Source of the DNA: Emticicia fluvialis
Lineage (GTDB): Bacteria > Bacteroidota > Bacteroidia > Cytophagales > Spirosomataceae
Direction: 5' to 3'
Length of the DNA: 64,000 bases
Assembly: GCF_024793945.1 (NCBI RefSeq)
Contig: NZ_JANUSD010000021.1
Span: forward strand, 18,153 to 82,152
Shown: positions 1-9,535 of the stretch, in pieces
How the letters are laid out: each line of letters begins with the position of its first letter
Numbering within the stretch: the stretch's first letter is position 1
Position numbers and translations under genes: made by a program
The notes under the pieces: model-generated
The model's database searches: none
What the model was told of the DNA's origin: nothing
The model's input: the letters and a program-made list of their open reading frames with translations, nothing else

Positions 1-742
1 TATAAACAATACCGGCATCTCCACGTACATAGCTCAATTCTCCTGTCTTATGGGCTATGGCCACCTGCCTGGGCAGGTATCTTGGTATGGTGGTGGTATC
101 GGCACAGTTTTTCAGTATTTCCAGCATTTCTTTACACAAAGCCGGTGTTGCTACTTTGTTGTTGTAGATTTTACGAAGCAAATCGTTAATTTCTACCGTA
201 TTTACATAGTTTTCCCGGCCTTGTCTGGTGGCCAGTGTATCCATCATTATACGGTTCAGGCGGGTATGCGTACTACCCAGCCTTATTAAATTATCATTAA
301 TTGCTTTCATGCCAACTTCTCGTATCAGCACATTGGTAGCTGTGTTATCGCTTGAATGTATCATCTCCTGAGCCAGTTCTCTGAGCGTAAAATCCTTGCC
401 ATCAGGCATACCGGCTATAATTCCTGAGCCTCCGGTTTTATCTGCCGCGGTTAGTTTATAAATTTTAGTCAGTTCTATTTCCTGCTTCCCTGCCTGTTCC
501 ATCAGTTCTATCAGAACAGGTATCTTAATCACACTCGCAGCCGGTACTTTTGCTTCAGGTCTGAAAGCAAAATACCTATGCCCTGTAACGCTCTCTGCCA
601 CCATAGATACTTTTATTGTTGCCGGAAGCTGCCGTAGGTAGTCATTCAGTTTATTTACGTCTATACTCTTTTGCATGGATTGTTGCCCGTATGCAATGGC
701 TGAAAAAACGAACAGAAGCGGGAATAATAAATGTATTTTCAT
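1..742 (-). CDS. Class A beta-lactamase-like serine hydrolase, 3' end cut by window edge
   Basis: The reading frame opens at an ATG at 742 and stays open to base 1, giving 247 residues without a stop; the C-terminus lies outside the window. An N-terminal signal peptide ends near AIAYGQ (about residue 20). The penicillin-interacting triad is visible: SVIK (Ser70/Lys73), SDN at 131-133 and HKTG at 231-234. The general base of true class A lactamases (Glu in ExxLN) is not seen; the segment TRLNRIMMDT has Met at the aligned place. This suggests a periplasmic serine hydrolase or DD-peptidase-like protein rather than an efficient beta-lactamase. The upstream 136 bases before the neighbouring minus-strand gene are very AT-rich. 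Confidence 0.8.
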   Translation of the reverse strand, partial: MKIHLLFPLLFVFSAIAYGQQSMQKSIDVNKLNDYLRQLPATIKVSMVAESVTGHRYFAFRPEAKVPAASVIKIPVLIELMEQAGKQEIELTKIYKLTAADKTGGSGIIAGMPDGKDFTLRELAQEMIHSSDNTATNVLIREVGMKAINDNLIRLGSTHTRLNRIMMDTLATRQGRENYVNTVEINDLLRKIYNNKVATPALCKEMLEILKNCADTTTIPRYLPRQVAIAHKTGELSYVRGDAGIVY

Positions 743-878
743 TTTATTTTGAAAATAAAAAATATTCTGAAAATAATATATTGATTGAATGTATCGAATT
801 AATTGTAAAAATTAATTTTACAGTAAATTTAATCAATTTTGTTTTTATTGAAGATTAATGCCTTTTGATTGGAAAATT

Positions 879-1853
879 TTACTTGGTGCGTTCAATGGTG
901 AACTGAATCAGGTCATGTAATGACTGGCGGTAGACAGACTCAGGGAAAGTAAACAGTATTTCTTTGGCTTCTGCCACATAGCGTTTCATGATGTCGGTAG
1001 TGTAATGAATACCACCTGACTGCTTCACAAACGTAATAACCTCGTCAACCTTCTTAGGGTTTTCAGAATGGTTTTTTACAAGATTTATAATCCTACGTTT
1101 TTCAGACCAACCGGCATTGTTCAGGGCATAAATGAGCGGAAGTGTCATCTTTTTCTCCTTGATATCTATACCGGTAGGTTTACCGATTTCGGCATCTCCG
1201 TAGTCAAACAAATCGTCTTTTATCTGAAACGCCATGCCAATTTTTTCTCCCAATAGTTTGGCCTGGGCAATTGTGGTTTCATCTGCACCCACAGAAGCAG
1301 CCCCAACGGCACAGCAGGAAGCTATGAGAGAAGCAGTTTTTTGCCGGATAACGTCATAGTAAAGGTCTTCAGTTATATCAAGCCTGCGGGCTTTTTCCAT
1401 TTGCAACAGCTCTCCCTCGCTCATTTCTTTTACGGCCGTAGACATAATTTCAAGCAACTGAAAATCCTGATTTTTAACACTGAGCAGCAACCCCCGCGAC
1501 AGCAGGTAGTCGCCCACAAGCACTGCTATTTTGTTTTTCCAGAGCGCATTGATAGAGAAGAATCCACGTCGGTAGTTTGAGTCGTCCACTACGTCATCAT
1601 GTACCAGGGTGGCTGTATGAAGCAATTCAATCATGGCTGCTCCACGGTGTGTAGATTCGCTGATAGGGCCTAACGTACCGGCCGTCAGAAAAACAAACAT
1701 AGGGCGTACCTGCTTGCCTTTACGGTGTACGATATAACTCATTATCTGGTCGAGCAGCATTACATCAGTTTTCATGGACTGACGGAATTTCTTCTCGAAA
1801 ATTTTTAACTCCTGTTCAATCGGAGCCTGTATTTGCTTTATACTTAAAGACAT
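879..1853 (-). CDS. Polyprenyl diphosphate synthase
   Basis: A 324-residue trans-prenyltransferase. The first aspartate-rich motif, DDVVD, is at residues 86-90 and is followed by RRG; the second, DDLFD, is at 213-217; GDYLLSRG and KTASL lie between them. These bind Mg-diphosphate of the allylic substrate and of IPP. Length and motif layout fit the long-chain all-trans class (octaprenyl/heptaprenyl synthase-like) that supplies the quinone side chain; menaquinone would be expected in this phylum. Chain length cannot be decided by eye. Cytosolic; no signal peptide. It is transcribed away from the patatin gene, with a 312-base AT-rich divergent spacer. Confidence 0.9.
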   Translation of the reverse strand: MSLSIKQIQAPIEQELKIFEKKFRQSMKTDVMLLDQIMSYIVHRKGKQVRPMFVFLTAGTLGPISESTHRGAAMIELLHTATLVHDDVVDDSNYRRGFFSINALWKNKIAVLVGDYLLSRGLLLSVKNQDFQLLEIMSTAVKEMSEGELLQMEKARRLDITEDLYYDVIRQKTASLIASCCAVGAASVGADETTIAQAKLLGEKIGMAFQIKDDLFDYGDAEIGKPTGIDIKEKKMTLPLIYALNNAGWSEKRRIINLVKNHSENPKKVDEVITFVKQSGGIHYTTDIMKRYVAEAKEILFTFPESVYRQSLHDLIQFTIERTK

Positions 1854-2165
1854 TTAGACCTGAGCAAGTAGATAGCTTACTCTTAGAGTGCAATGTTACA
1901 ACCTAAACCTGATTTTTAATGCAGAACTAAGTAAATAATACTATAATTAGTGCTTTAATGCAAATAAATATGGTAATTGTTTTACTTTAATAAGATTTCT
2001 GAATCTGGTTTCAGATTACAACAATTGGCGTATGTTATAGTATTCAAAATTTGCTCAAATATAAAACTGATAATAATGATAGCCAAATTTAATTTTGTAC
2101 GGTATATTTGAATAATTAGTAAATATTTCCTAATTCGCTTATCTAAATTAACTTAACCACTATTC
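1854..2165. other. Divergent intergenic spacer, 312 bases
   Basis: AT-rich spacer between the polyprenyl synthase (-) and patatin (+) genes. No credible open reading frame or RNA gene is visible. A TATATTTG at 2103-2110 matches the Bacteroidota -7 consensus TAnnTTTG on the plus strand, about 55 bases before the patatin start, but no TTTG is found at the -33 distance, so it is only a weak promoter candidate. Confidence 0.4.
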
Positions 2166-3086
2166 ATGAAGGCATTAGTTTTGGGGGGAGGCTCGCTGAA
2201 AGGAGCATGGCAGGTAGGGGCCATTCAGGCAATTTTAGAAACCGGGTTTAAGCCTGAAATGATTTATGGCATTTCGGCGGGTGCACTTAATGCCAGTTTT
2301 ATGGTAAATGAAGCCGGGCGGCAGCACGTTGAAACAGGTGAAATAAACTGGGACCTGGTCAATAAAAAACTGCTTAAATTCTGGCTTGAAAACATAACCC
2401 GCCCAAGCGATATCGGTATCCTGAAATCAAGATTCTCATTGGGCATTGATACCATCATGAGCCGCTTCAATGGCCTGATTGATACTAATCCGTTGCATGA
2501 TAAACTCAAAAAATACCTTGATGCCAACCTGTTGCGTAAGAGTCCGGTTTATCTGAAAGTAGGCGCTGTAAATATTAATACCGGAGCCATGAAATACGCC
2601 GACCCCATGGAACAACATTTTCTGGACTACCTGCGGGCCAGTAGCTCTTTGCCGTTTATTATGCCGGCGATACAAATTGGCGGCGACCACCGCGAGGCAT
2701 ATATGGACGGGGGCCTAAGAGAGGTGGTACCCGTAAAAAAAGCCATTGAAGATGGCGCCACTGAAATTTATTGCATACCTACGCACCCCAAGCATCGCCC
2801 GCTTGAGCATTTTAACTACCGCAATTTTCTGAGCCTTATAGAACGCGTAAAAGACATAACTGTGAACCAGTTTGAAAACAGTGATATTGAATGGGCCGAA
2901 AACTATGCTGAAAATTATATGACGATTGGTTCTTTTAAACTGGCCAGAAAAGTAAATCTGAATATTATCAGGCCTGACGAGCCGATTCATCTGGAATTGA
3001 CGGATTTCAACTCAAACGATATCAGAGAGGTAATTAAACAAGGATATGAACACGCCTACAAAAAGTTGTTTGAACGTGTGAAGTAG
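2166..3086 (+). CDS. Patatin-like phospholipase
   Basis: A 306-residue serine acyl hydrolase of the patatin/RssA family. The oxyanion-hole motif GGGSLKGAWQ sits at residues 7-16, the nucleophile elbow GISAG at about 40-44, and the catalytic Asp is in DGGLREVVP near residue 180, giving the Ser-Asp dyad. No signal peptide or transmembrane segment is seen, so it is probably cytosolic or membrane-associated from inside. Expected activity is hydrolysis of phospholipid or other acyl esters; the true substrate is unknown. It stands alone and is closed by a strong bidirectional terminator. Confidence 0.88.
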   Translation: MKALVLGGGSLKGAWQVGAIQAILETGFKPEMIYGISAGALNASFMVNEAGRQHVETGEINWDLVNKKLLKFWLENITRPSDIGILKSRFSLGIDTIMSRFNGLIDTNPLHDKLKKYLDANLLRKSPVYLKVGAVNINTGAMKYADPMEQHFLDYLRASSSLPFIMPAIQIGGDHREAYMDGGLREVVPVKKAIEDGATEIYCIPTHPKHRPLEHFNYRNFLSLIERVKDITVNQFENSDIEWAENYAENYMTIGSFKLARKVNLNIIRPDEPIHLELTDFNSNDIREVIKQGYEHAYKKLFERVK

Positions 3087-3100
3087 CTGTTAATTAACCA

Positions 3101-3141
3101 AAAAAGAGGGTCTCAGATTTAATTCTGCAGACCCTCTTTTT
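3101..3141. terminator. Bidirectional intrinsic terminator
   Basis: A perfect 13-bp inverted repeat pairs 3101-3113 (A-run then GAGGGTCT) with 3129-3141 (AGACCCTC then T-run), with a 15-base loop. The A-run on one side and T-run on the other make it work for both the patatin gene (+) and the convergent hydroxylase gene (-). Confidence 0.9.
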
Positions 3142-3162
3142 TGGTTCAGAAAAGCGCTCTCT

Positions 3163-4452
3163 CTATTGTGCTACTTCCTGCAAGGTTACTTTGGCAACTG
3201 TCAGATCTTTCCGGATGTCGTAAAAAACAAAATATGCGGTTACCAATGTAGATAATATAAAATAAGCAGAAATGGCATAAACCGCCCAGGGTATCTGCGT
3301 ACTGATACCAAACCAGTTGCCGGTGTAATAAATAATAAACAGACCAGCCAGGTTTTTAAAGATTTCGTACAGCAAGGCATAAGGGTTTCTGTCCATCAGC
3401 TCTGAATAGCTGAAAACAATCAGAAAAACGAAGCCACCATAAATAAAGATACCCGGGCTACCAATGGCAGACAGGTTAGCAAAGAAATAACTGATGAGCG
3501 CAAATGTAAAAATGAACTGCACCCAGATCCAGGTTTGCATCAGCAATGAAGACTTAGGCGCGTATTTTTCAAAATGATAAGGGTCTTCAATTTTAAAAAC
3601 CGGATACTTTTCTGTTACGTCGGCGGGTCTCCAGCCGGTAGGCATAAACCATATTCGCAGTTTGTCGCGCCAGCTAGCGGTATGGTAGGCATCCTGCATC
3701 AGTAACCACAAATGCTGAAAATTAATCTTAATCGGGTTCCAGGTGCTTACCGGTCTTGTAATACCATAAACCGGGGGTATATCGGGTAGCTCTTCCTGAA
3801 ATGTGCCAAAGAGTTTGTCCCAGATAATGAATATCTGCGCATGGTTTTTATCCAGATACTCCGGATTAATGGCATGATGCACCCGGTGGTGCGACGGGGT
3901 AACTATGATTTTTTCAAGAAAGCCCAGTTTGCCAATATAGACAGTGTGATACCAGAACTGCGCAAATAAATGCAGGGGTGCCACAATGGCAATTACTTTG
4001 CTGTCAACCCCCAGCAATGCAGCAGGAAGCAGAAAAACGGTAAATAGATTAACGAACGAAGAAATACTTTGCCGTAACGCACATGCCAGGTTGAACTCTT
4101 CACTGCTATGATGGATGGCGTGTTTGTTCCAGAAGAAATTTATCTGGTGGCTCAGGCGGTGTATCCAGTAGCCAGAGAAGTCTAAGGCAACAAAAGCAAT
4201 GATATAAACCCAGATGGTAGACTCAACTTTGTAAATAGCCCAGTGTTTTACCATGTAGTCATAAGTGATAATAGAAACGCTTAGTCCTAATACATCTTTA
4301 ATAATATTGGTAAAGCCCGAGCTCATGCTTGAGAGCATATCCATGGTTTTGAATGACTCTTTCCTGATAGCCCATCCATAGAGTTTTTCTAATAAAACCA
4401 ATGCCAGAAAGACCGGCATGGCTATGTTAAGAATTTTGCCGTAGGTTTCCAT
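3163..4452 (-). CDS. Sterol desaturase / fatty acid hydroxylase family membrane enzyme
   Basis: A 429-residue polytopic membrane protein. The diiron-type histidine clusters of the fatty acid hydroxylase superfamily are present in order: HRLSHQ, HAIHHSSEEFN, and HHRVHHAIN followed by KNHAQ. A hydrophobic N-terminal segment precedes the catalytic core and several further membrane segments follow it. The layout resembles alkylglycerol monooxygenase-like members, which hydroxylate or desaturate lipid chains at the inner membrane using O2. Substrate unknown. The first ATG is followed at once by a hydrophobic segment and is taken as the start. Convergent with the patatin gene. Confidence 0.85.
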   Translation of the reverse strand: METYGKILNIAMPVFLALVLLEKLYGWAIRKESFKTMDMLSSMSSGFTNIIKDVLGLSVSIITYDYMVKHWAIYKVESTIWVYIIAFVALDFSGYWIHRLSHQINFFWNKHAIHHSSEEFNLACALRQSISSFVNLFTVFLLPAALLGVDSKVIAIVAPLHLFAQFWYHTVYIGKLGFLEKIIVTPSHHRVHHAINPEYLDKNHAQIFIIWDKLFGTFQEELPDIPPVYGITRPVSTWNPIKINFQHLWLLMQDAYHTASWRDKLRIWFMPTGWRPADVTEKYPVFKIEDPYHFEKYAPKSSLLMQTWIWVQFIFTFALISYFFANLSAIGSPGIFIYGGFVFLIVFSYSELMDRNPYALLYEIFKNLAGLFIIYYTGNWFGISTQIPWAVYAISAYFILSTLVTAYFVFYDIRKDLTVAKVTLQEVAQ

Positions 4453-4616
4453 TTAAGTATGCCTGCATAATAATTTTAGATCAAAGATAGTAATATTCAG
4501 AGAAAAAATAAAGTTTTTTGCAGAAAAGCAGGTTCGGTACGTTGAATGTACATGACCTGGCGGCGAGTCTTGAATGATGGTCTATCTGCCAGAATGGTAG
4601 TCAAATTGCCACCGGG

Positions 4617-5450
4617 TTACTTCTTTTTTCTTAGCGTGTAAACACTGCGTTGCTCGTTGGTAACAATAAAATCAGTATTGTTACTATATGCAATAGCCTC
4701 GGTCTGTTTACGGTCAAACTTAATACATCCTTTGGGTTTTGAGAAATCAATCTTACCATTCGTAATCTCAAAAGTAAAGATTTTGCCATAGGTAAGCAGT
4801 GCAAATTCTTTACCATCAGGGCTTACATCAGCAGCGGTAACCTGCGTTTTTATAAAAATACTGTCTATGGGGCTTACTGTATAATCGCCGGGTTTGTCTG
4901 GCATTACATACAGTTTCGATACATGTTTTTTTGATTTATCCTTAGAAAACAAATAGAGGTTGTTGTTAAACCAGAAAAAAGCCTCGCAATCAAACACCGT
5001 CTCCTTTGCCGGATACTCTGTCTGGTCTGCATACCGAAACGTTATTTTATCTGTCTGGCCATCTTTAAATCTGTAAATGCCCAGGTCTTTTCGTTTCTGG
5101 CTGTTATTGCCAAAATCGCCTATATAAATGTATCCGCGGGTATCGTGGGTAAGGTCTTCCCAGTCAACATTTTTACTATTGGTAATTTTCAGGGTGTCAG
5201 ATACATTTCCATTCGTATCTACAAGGTATAATTCTGGTTTTCCGCCGCTGTCGTTGTGGGTCCAGTATAGCCCAGGTTTAGCAGAAGGTGTAAGCCCCGA
5301 ACTCTCATTCACTACTCCCTTTAATTCTCCGGTTTTTGTTATTTTGTAATGGGCTTTGGCCCTATTAAATCCACTTTTATGAATTTCAGGATAGCAATTG
5401 CAAAGCGCCACTTTCATTGAAAACAAAAACATATAAAATTTAAACAACAT
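4617..5450 (-). CDS. Uncharacterised exported beta-propeller-like protein
   Basis: A 277-residue protein with a hydrophobic N-terminus. The remainder is rich in short beta-type repeats: GLYWTHNDSGG, ELYLVDTNG, VDWEDLTHD followed by YIYIGDFGNN, then a run of blade-like strands. This is the look of a WD40/NHL-type propeller similar to secreted esterase-like or phytase-like propellers. A second Met at residue 12 would put Cys18/Cys20 soon after the start, so the exact start and the export mode are uncertain. It has no obvious operon partner. No catalytic residues can be assigned, so no enzymatic function is proposed. Confidence 0.65.
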   Translation of the reverse strand: MLFKFYMFLFSMKVALCNCYPEIHKSGFNRAKAHYKITKTGELKGVVNESSGLTPSAKPGLYWTHNDSGGKPELYLVDTNGNVSDTLKITNSKNVDWEDLTHDTRGYIYIGDFGNNSQKRKDLGIYRFKDGQTDKITFRYADQTEYPAKETVFDCEAFFWFNNNLYLFSKDKSKKHVSKLYVMPDKPGDYTVSPIDSIFIKTQVTAADVSPDGKEFALLTYGKIFTFEITNGKIDFSKPKGCIKFDRKQTEAIAYSNNTDFIVTNEQRSVYTLRKKK

Positions 5451-5572
5451 CGATATGCGGATTTTTTTAATTCATTGTAAATGTTTGAATATCGCAAACA
5501 AGTTAGCTATTTTTGGATTGTTTGAGAAAGTTTCCTAATTAATAGTATCCAATTTATTTCTAACCTCTCTGT

Positions 5573-6655
5573 ATGAAGGTCCGTCAGCAGCCATTTTATA
5601 CCCGTCTAGCGTATGTGCTTATTTCGGTGGTAATTATCATTTACGGTATGTACATCCTGAAAGATTTGCTCATACCGCTCACGTTTTCGGGGCTGTTTGC
5701 GCTGCTTTTATTACCGGTATCGCAGTTTCTTGAAAAATACGGGGTGCCGCGCTGGCTGGCTATTTTTATGTCTATTCTGATTGCCCTTTCATTTTTCTGC
5801 CTGTTTTGCTATATGATATACGTACAGATAATAGATTTGGAAGAGGTGCTGCCACAACTTACTGAAAAAGCCGAGAAATGGTACCGCAGTTTTCAGTTGT
5901 TGATTCGTGATACTTTTCATATCAGCCGAACCAAGCAGCGGATAGAAGGACAGAAATACCTGACTGAACTGCTGAAAAACAATAGTTCTATCATTACCAA
6001 TACGTTATCAACAACCACCGGGCTGTTAGGTAACCTGACCCTGATTCCGCTTTATATATTTTTATTGTTGCTCTATCGCGACTTCATCCGTGTGTTTTTT
6101 TATAAAGCATTAAAGCCGGTAAGTAACCACCGGGTAGACGTGGTCTTGAAAAAGGTGAAAGATGTAATTGTCAATTACGTGGTAGGTCTTATTATAGTAA
6201 TTGGTATTATTGGCATACTAAACACCCTGGGTTTGTTTATTATGGGTATTGAACACGCCTTTTTCTTTGGTTTTTTTGCAGCCATACTAGTGCTTATACC
6301 CTACATTGGCGTGGCCATTGGTTCTTTACTGCCCATAGTGTTTGCTTTAATTACCAAAGATTCGGCCTGGTATGCATTAGGGGTAGCGGCTTTGTTTGGA
6401 GGAGTGCAGTTTCTTGAGGGTAATTTTATTACACCTTATGTGGTGGGCTCAAAGGTGAGTGTCAATTCAATGGCGGCTATTATTGCGCTTATTGTTTTTG
6501 GCAACTTATGGGGGTTGTCTGGCCTTGTGCTGGCATTACCTATAACGGCCATCATAAAAGTGATATTCGATTCTATAGAAAGCCTGCGTCCTTACGGATT
6601 TCTAATTGGCGATGCCGACCATAATGATGTAAAGAAATGGCGTGTAGAAAGATAA
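5573..6655 (+). CDS. AI-2E family transporter (PerM/YdiK-like)
   Basis: A 360-residue membrane protein with about eight predicted transmembrane helices: paired N-terminal helices (residues ~10-75), a soluble cytoplasmic insert (~95-150), then helices from ~150 to 345. The C-terminal half holds the family signature around LIPYIGVAIGSLLP and QFLEGNFITPYVVG. The family was named for the autoinducer-2 exporter TqsA, but many members do other things, including Na+/H+ exchange, so the cargo is not inferred. Monocistronic, with a hairpin terminator just after its stop codon. Confidence 0.88.
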   Translation: MKVRQQPFYTRLAYVLISVVIIIYGMYILKDLLIPLTFSGLFALLLLPVSQFLEKYGVPRWLAIFMSILIALSFFCLFCYMIYVQIIDLEEVLPQLTEKAEKWYRSFQLLIRDTFHISRTKQRIEGQKYLTELLKNNSSIITNTLSTTTGLLGNLTLIPLYIFLLLLYRDFIRVFFYKALKPVSNHRVDVVLKKVKDVIVNYVVGLIIVIGIIGILNTLGLFIMGIEHAFFFGFFAAILVLIPYIGVAIGSLLPIVFALITKDSAWYALGVAALFGGVQFLEGNFITPYVVGSKVSVNSMAAIIALIVFGNLWGLSGLVLALPITAIIKVIFDSIESLRPYGFLIGDADHNDVKKWRVER

Positions 6656-6699
6656 AACCCGGTATAGGTGCCATTGCCAGCACAATTCAATACCGGGTT
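6656..6699. terminator. Probable bidirectional terminator hairpin
   Basis: AACCCGGTAT (6656-6665) pairs perfectly with ATACCGGGTT (6690-6699) around a 24-base loop, between convergent genes. An A-run lies before it and ATGTTTAAT after it. The long loop makes it weaker than the other terminators in the window. Confidence 0.55.
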
Positions 6700-6738
6700 A
6701 TGTTTAATCTGGTTGATAGATGGGTAGGTAAAGTTGTA

Positions 6739-7035
6739 TCAAATTTCGGCTCCGGCAAGTTTTCGTTGTAATGGTAAATCGGTTCGTTTTACAAAAGTAA
6801 TAGGCACAAACGCTTCTGTGGGGGCGCCAATGTAATAGAGCGTCCAGTCCTGGTCGTACCTAGCCAGCATGTTTCTGATGCACTCAGCGCGGTCAATTAT
6901 CGGAAACTCGCACTCGTCCCAATAAAATAGCTCTACTCTGTAATGCAATTCTTGTTTTAAACCATTGATGGTTACTTCGATTTCGATATCCTGCTTACCC
7001 GGAAGCGACGGAATCGGTACAGCTATATGTGCCAT
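6739..7035 (-). CDS. Small conserved-looking hypothetical protein
   Basis: The frame is open from 7086, but the coding-like part begins at the internal Met at 7035 (MAHIAVPIPSLPG), giving 98 residues; the upstream part is proline/cysteine-rich and unlike the rest. The protein is soluble with a mixed composition (DIEIEVTING, HYRVELFYWDEC, FVKRTDLPL). No recognised domain. It lies downstream of the FtsX-type permease on the same strand but is separated by about 100 bases containing a hairpin, so co-transcription is uncertain. Confidence 0.6.
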   Translation of the reverse strand: MAHIAVPIPSLPGKQDIEIEVTINGLKQELHYRVELFYWDECEFPIIDRAECIRNMLARYDQDWTLYYIGAPTEAFVPITFVKRTDLPLQRKLAGAEI

Positions 7036-7080
7036 TGTTTCATTTGGTTTAGAGCAGAAGACAACGGAGCAGGGGGGTAA

Positions 7081-7114
7081 GGGCAAAGGGCATAAGGTGA
7101 AAAACCCTTTGCCC
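7081..7114. other. Intercistronic hairpin without T-tract
   Basis: GGGCAAAGGG (7081-7090) and CCCTTTGCCC (7105-7114) form a perfect 10-bp stem with a 14-base loop, between the permease gene stop and the small downstream gene on the minus strand. No T-run follows on that strand, so it may be a processing or stability hairpin rather than a terminator. Confidence 0.5.
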
Positions 7115-7139
7115 CATGCTACATGCCATTTGCTTTTTT

Positions 7140-9497
7140 TTATTCAGATTTAAGAGATTTCATCGGATTCATCAAAGCTGCTTTGATTGACTGATAGCTG
7201 ACAGTCAGCAAAGCAATTGCCACGGCTACTAAACCCGCCACCAAAAAGAACCACCACTGGATTTCAATACGATAGGCGTATTTTTGCAACCAGTTTTTCA
7301 TCAGATACCACGCCAGCGGGAACGCAATCAAAGCGGCAATAAACACTAATTTCAGAAAATCTTTAGACAGCATAGCTGTAATACTAAATACACTTGCGCC
7401 CAGTACTTTTCTTACGCCAATTTCTTTAGTGCGTTGTTCGGCGGTAAACATGGCCAGACCAAATAAACCCAGACAAGAGATAAAAATGGCCAGAAATGCA
7501 AAGTAATTAGCCAGCTTGCTAACCACGTTTTCGCCTTTATACTGGTCGGCAAATTCCTGGTCAGTAAAATAATACTGAAACGGAAAGCGCGGATTAAATT
7601 TCTTGTAGGCTTTTTCCATACTTGCCAGGGCTTCGCGGGTTTTTCCTGCCTCTGCCCGCACAATTATCTGACCCCAGTTTTCTTTCCCTCTCTGAAAATT
7701 AAGAATCAGTGGTGGAATACTCTCATGCAGCGAATTGATATGAAAACTTTTTACCAAACCAATAATAGTGCCTTTTTTGCCCCACATGGTCATTTCTTTA
7801 CCAACAGGGTCTTTCATGTCCATTTTTTTTGCTGCCTCTTCATTAATAATATAATTGGAGGTATCTGTGCTGAAAGACGGTGAGAAATCGCGCCCGTCTT
7901 TTAATTTTATGCCCATCGTTGCCAGATAATCAAAAGAAACCGGATTCTGCGAGAACAGGATTGTCTTGGTGGTATCTTTACCCGGCCAAGTCACCCCCTG
8001 CGTAGAGCTTCCAACCTGCAGTGGGTCCGCCTGCGAGCTGGTAACAGATTTAATGCCCTGCATATTGAGTAACTCCTGCTTGAAGGCCGTAAAATTGGCA
8101 CGGAGGTCTCCTTCAATAGGCGAAAAAATCAGATTTTCTTTGTCGAAACCCAGGTTCTTGGTTTGTATAAATTGTATTTGCCGGTACACCACCATCATGC
8201 CTACAATAAGCATGATAGAAAGTGAAAACTGAAATACAACCAGTCCTTTTCTGAAAAACGTAGCGCTGGGTTTAAATTTCAGGCTGCCTTTCAGAACCAC
8301 TACAGGTTTGAGCGATGACATAAACAAAGCCGGATAACTACCAGCTACTAAACCCGTAATGATGGTAAGGCCCAGCAGAATAAGCAGGAAAAGCGGGTCG
8401 GTAAAATTAAGGCTCAGGTGTTTGTCGGTAAGTGTGTTAAACGCCGGGAGTATCAGAAATACCAGTAAAATGGCGAAAATCAAGCTTAAAAATGCGATAA
8501 TTAGCGATTCTCCCAGAAACTGGCCTATCAGAGAGTATCTTAATGCGCCAACTACTTTGCGTACGCCTACCTCTTTAGCCCGTTTTACCGAACGCGCCGT
8601 GGCCAGGTTCATGAAATTGATGCAGGCAATTACCAGAATAAAAACAGCTATAATGCTGAACATCTTAACGTAGTCTATACGGCCGCCATCTTGTAAACCA
8701 GCTTTGTAATTAGAGTACAGATAAACGTCTTCATAAGGTTGCAGAAACAACTCAACGTTACTGTCTTTATTTTTGGTTTTGATATAGCCCTTTATTTTGG
8801 CCTGAACCTTTTTGATATCGGCGTTTTTGTTGAGCATTACGTAACATCTTGGCCCGTTATTACTCCATTCTTTGGCCCATTCGTTAGTTTTAAGCCAACG
8901 GTCATAGCTCATCAGGAAGTCGAACTTGAGAGAAGACTGCTCAGTAATTTGCTTAAGTACACCTGTTACCATTACGTCATCACGGTTATCAACCCGGATG
9001 ATTTTGCCCATAGGGTCCTGATTAGGGAAGTACTTATCTGCAATTCTTTTAGAAATAACCACGCCGTCGGGGCGTTTCAGTGCTGTGCGGGCATCTCCTG
9101 TTGCCAGTTCAAAACTGAACATATTCAGGAAATCGCCGTTTACATACCGGCCTTTTTCCTTTTCAAAGATATCGCCTACCGTAAAAAGTGGAGATTCTTC
9201 CCAGAGTATCTGGCTGGCCATTTCAATCTCAGGAATGTCTTTGGTAATATGCTGAGACAAAATGCCCGGAGTGGAAGGGTAGGTAACTACTTCACCGGCG
9301 TAAAACTGGTTTTCCATAACCCGGTAAAGCCTGCTACCGTTTTTATGGAACTTGTCTTTTTGTAATTCATCCTGCAACCATAGCATAATAAGCAGGCTGC
9401 AGGTCATACCTAAAGCCAGACCCATAATGTTGAGCAGGCTGAATGTTTTGTTTTTCCATAAATTGCGCCAGGCAACTTTCAAGTAATTTCTTATCAT
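7140..9497 (-). CDS. MacB/FtsX-type ABC transporter permease
   Basis: A 785-residue permease. It starts with the N-terminus typical of this Bacteroidota family (NYLKVAWRNLWKNK), a transmembrane helix at ~20-45, a periplasmic MacB-type domain (~45-280), three helices (~285-410), then a second copy of the same plan: helix ~425-450, periplasmic domain, and three helices near the C-terminus with an EIGVRKVLGASV motif. The two FtsX domains end in VRKVVGA and VRKVLGA motifs, showing internal duplication. No ATPase gene is adjacent, which is common for these proteins. Upstream on the same strand are a sigma-54-like promoter and an inverted repeat, suggesting activator-dependent expression. The substrate is unknown. 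Confidence 0.9.
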   Translation of the reverse strand: MIRNYLKVAWRNLWKNKTFSLLNIMGLALGMTCSLLIMLWLQDELQKDKFHKNGSRLYRVMENQFYAGEVVTYPSTPGILSQHITKDIPEIEMASQILWEESPLFTVGDIFEKEKGRYVNGDFLNMFSFELATGDARTALKRPDGVVISKRIADKYFPNQDPMGKIIRVDNRDDVMVTGVLKQITEQSSLKFDFLMSYDRWLKTNEWAKEWSNNGPRCYVMLNKNADIKKVQAKIKGYIKTKNKDSNVELFLQPYEDVYLYSNYKAGLQDGGRIDYVKMFSIIAVFILVIACINFMNLATARSVKRAKEVGVRKVVGALRYSLIGQFLGESLIIAFLSLIFAILLVFLILPAFNTLTDKHLSLNFTDPLFLLILLGLTIITGLVAGSYPALFMSSLKPVVVLKGSLKFKPSATFFRKGLVVFQFSLSIMLIVGMMVVYRQIQFIQTKNLGFDKENLIFSPIEGDLRANFTAFKQELLNMQGIKSVTSSQADPLQVGSSTQGVTWPGKDTTKTILFSQNPVSFDYLATMGIKLKDGRDFSPSFSTDTSNYIINEEAAKKMDMKDPVGKEMTMWGKKGTIIGLVKSFHINSLHESIPPLILNFQRGKENWGQIIVRAEAGKTREALASMEKAYKKFNPRFPFQYYFTDQEFADQYKGENVVSKLANYFAFLAIFISCLGLFGLAMFTAEQRTKEIGVRKVLGASVFSITAMLSKDFLKLVFIAALIAFPLAWYLMKNWLQKYAYRIEIQWWFFLVAGLVAVAIALLTVSYQSIKAALMNPMKSLKSE

Positions 9498-9535
9498 AAT
9501 TTTGTATTAAGGAACAGGTCTTTGAATAAAGCATC

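Noticed and set aside
8739..9365. 208-codon plus-strand frame opposite the permease gene
   Set aside because: Antisense to a clear MacB/FtsX coding region with intact motifs; no recognisable domain of its own.
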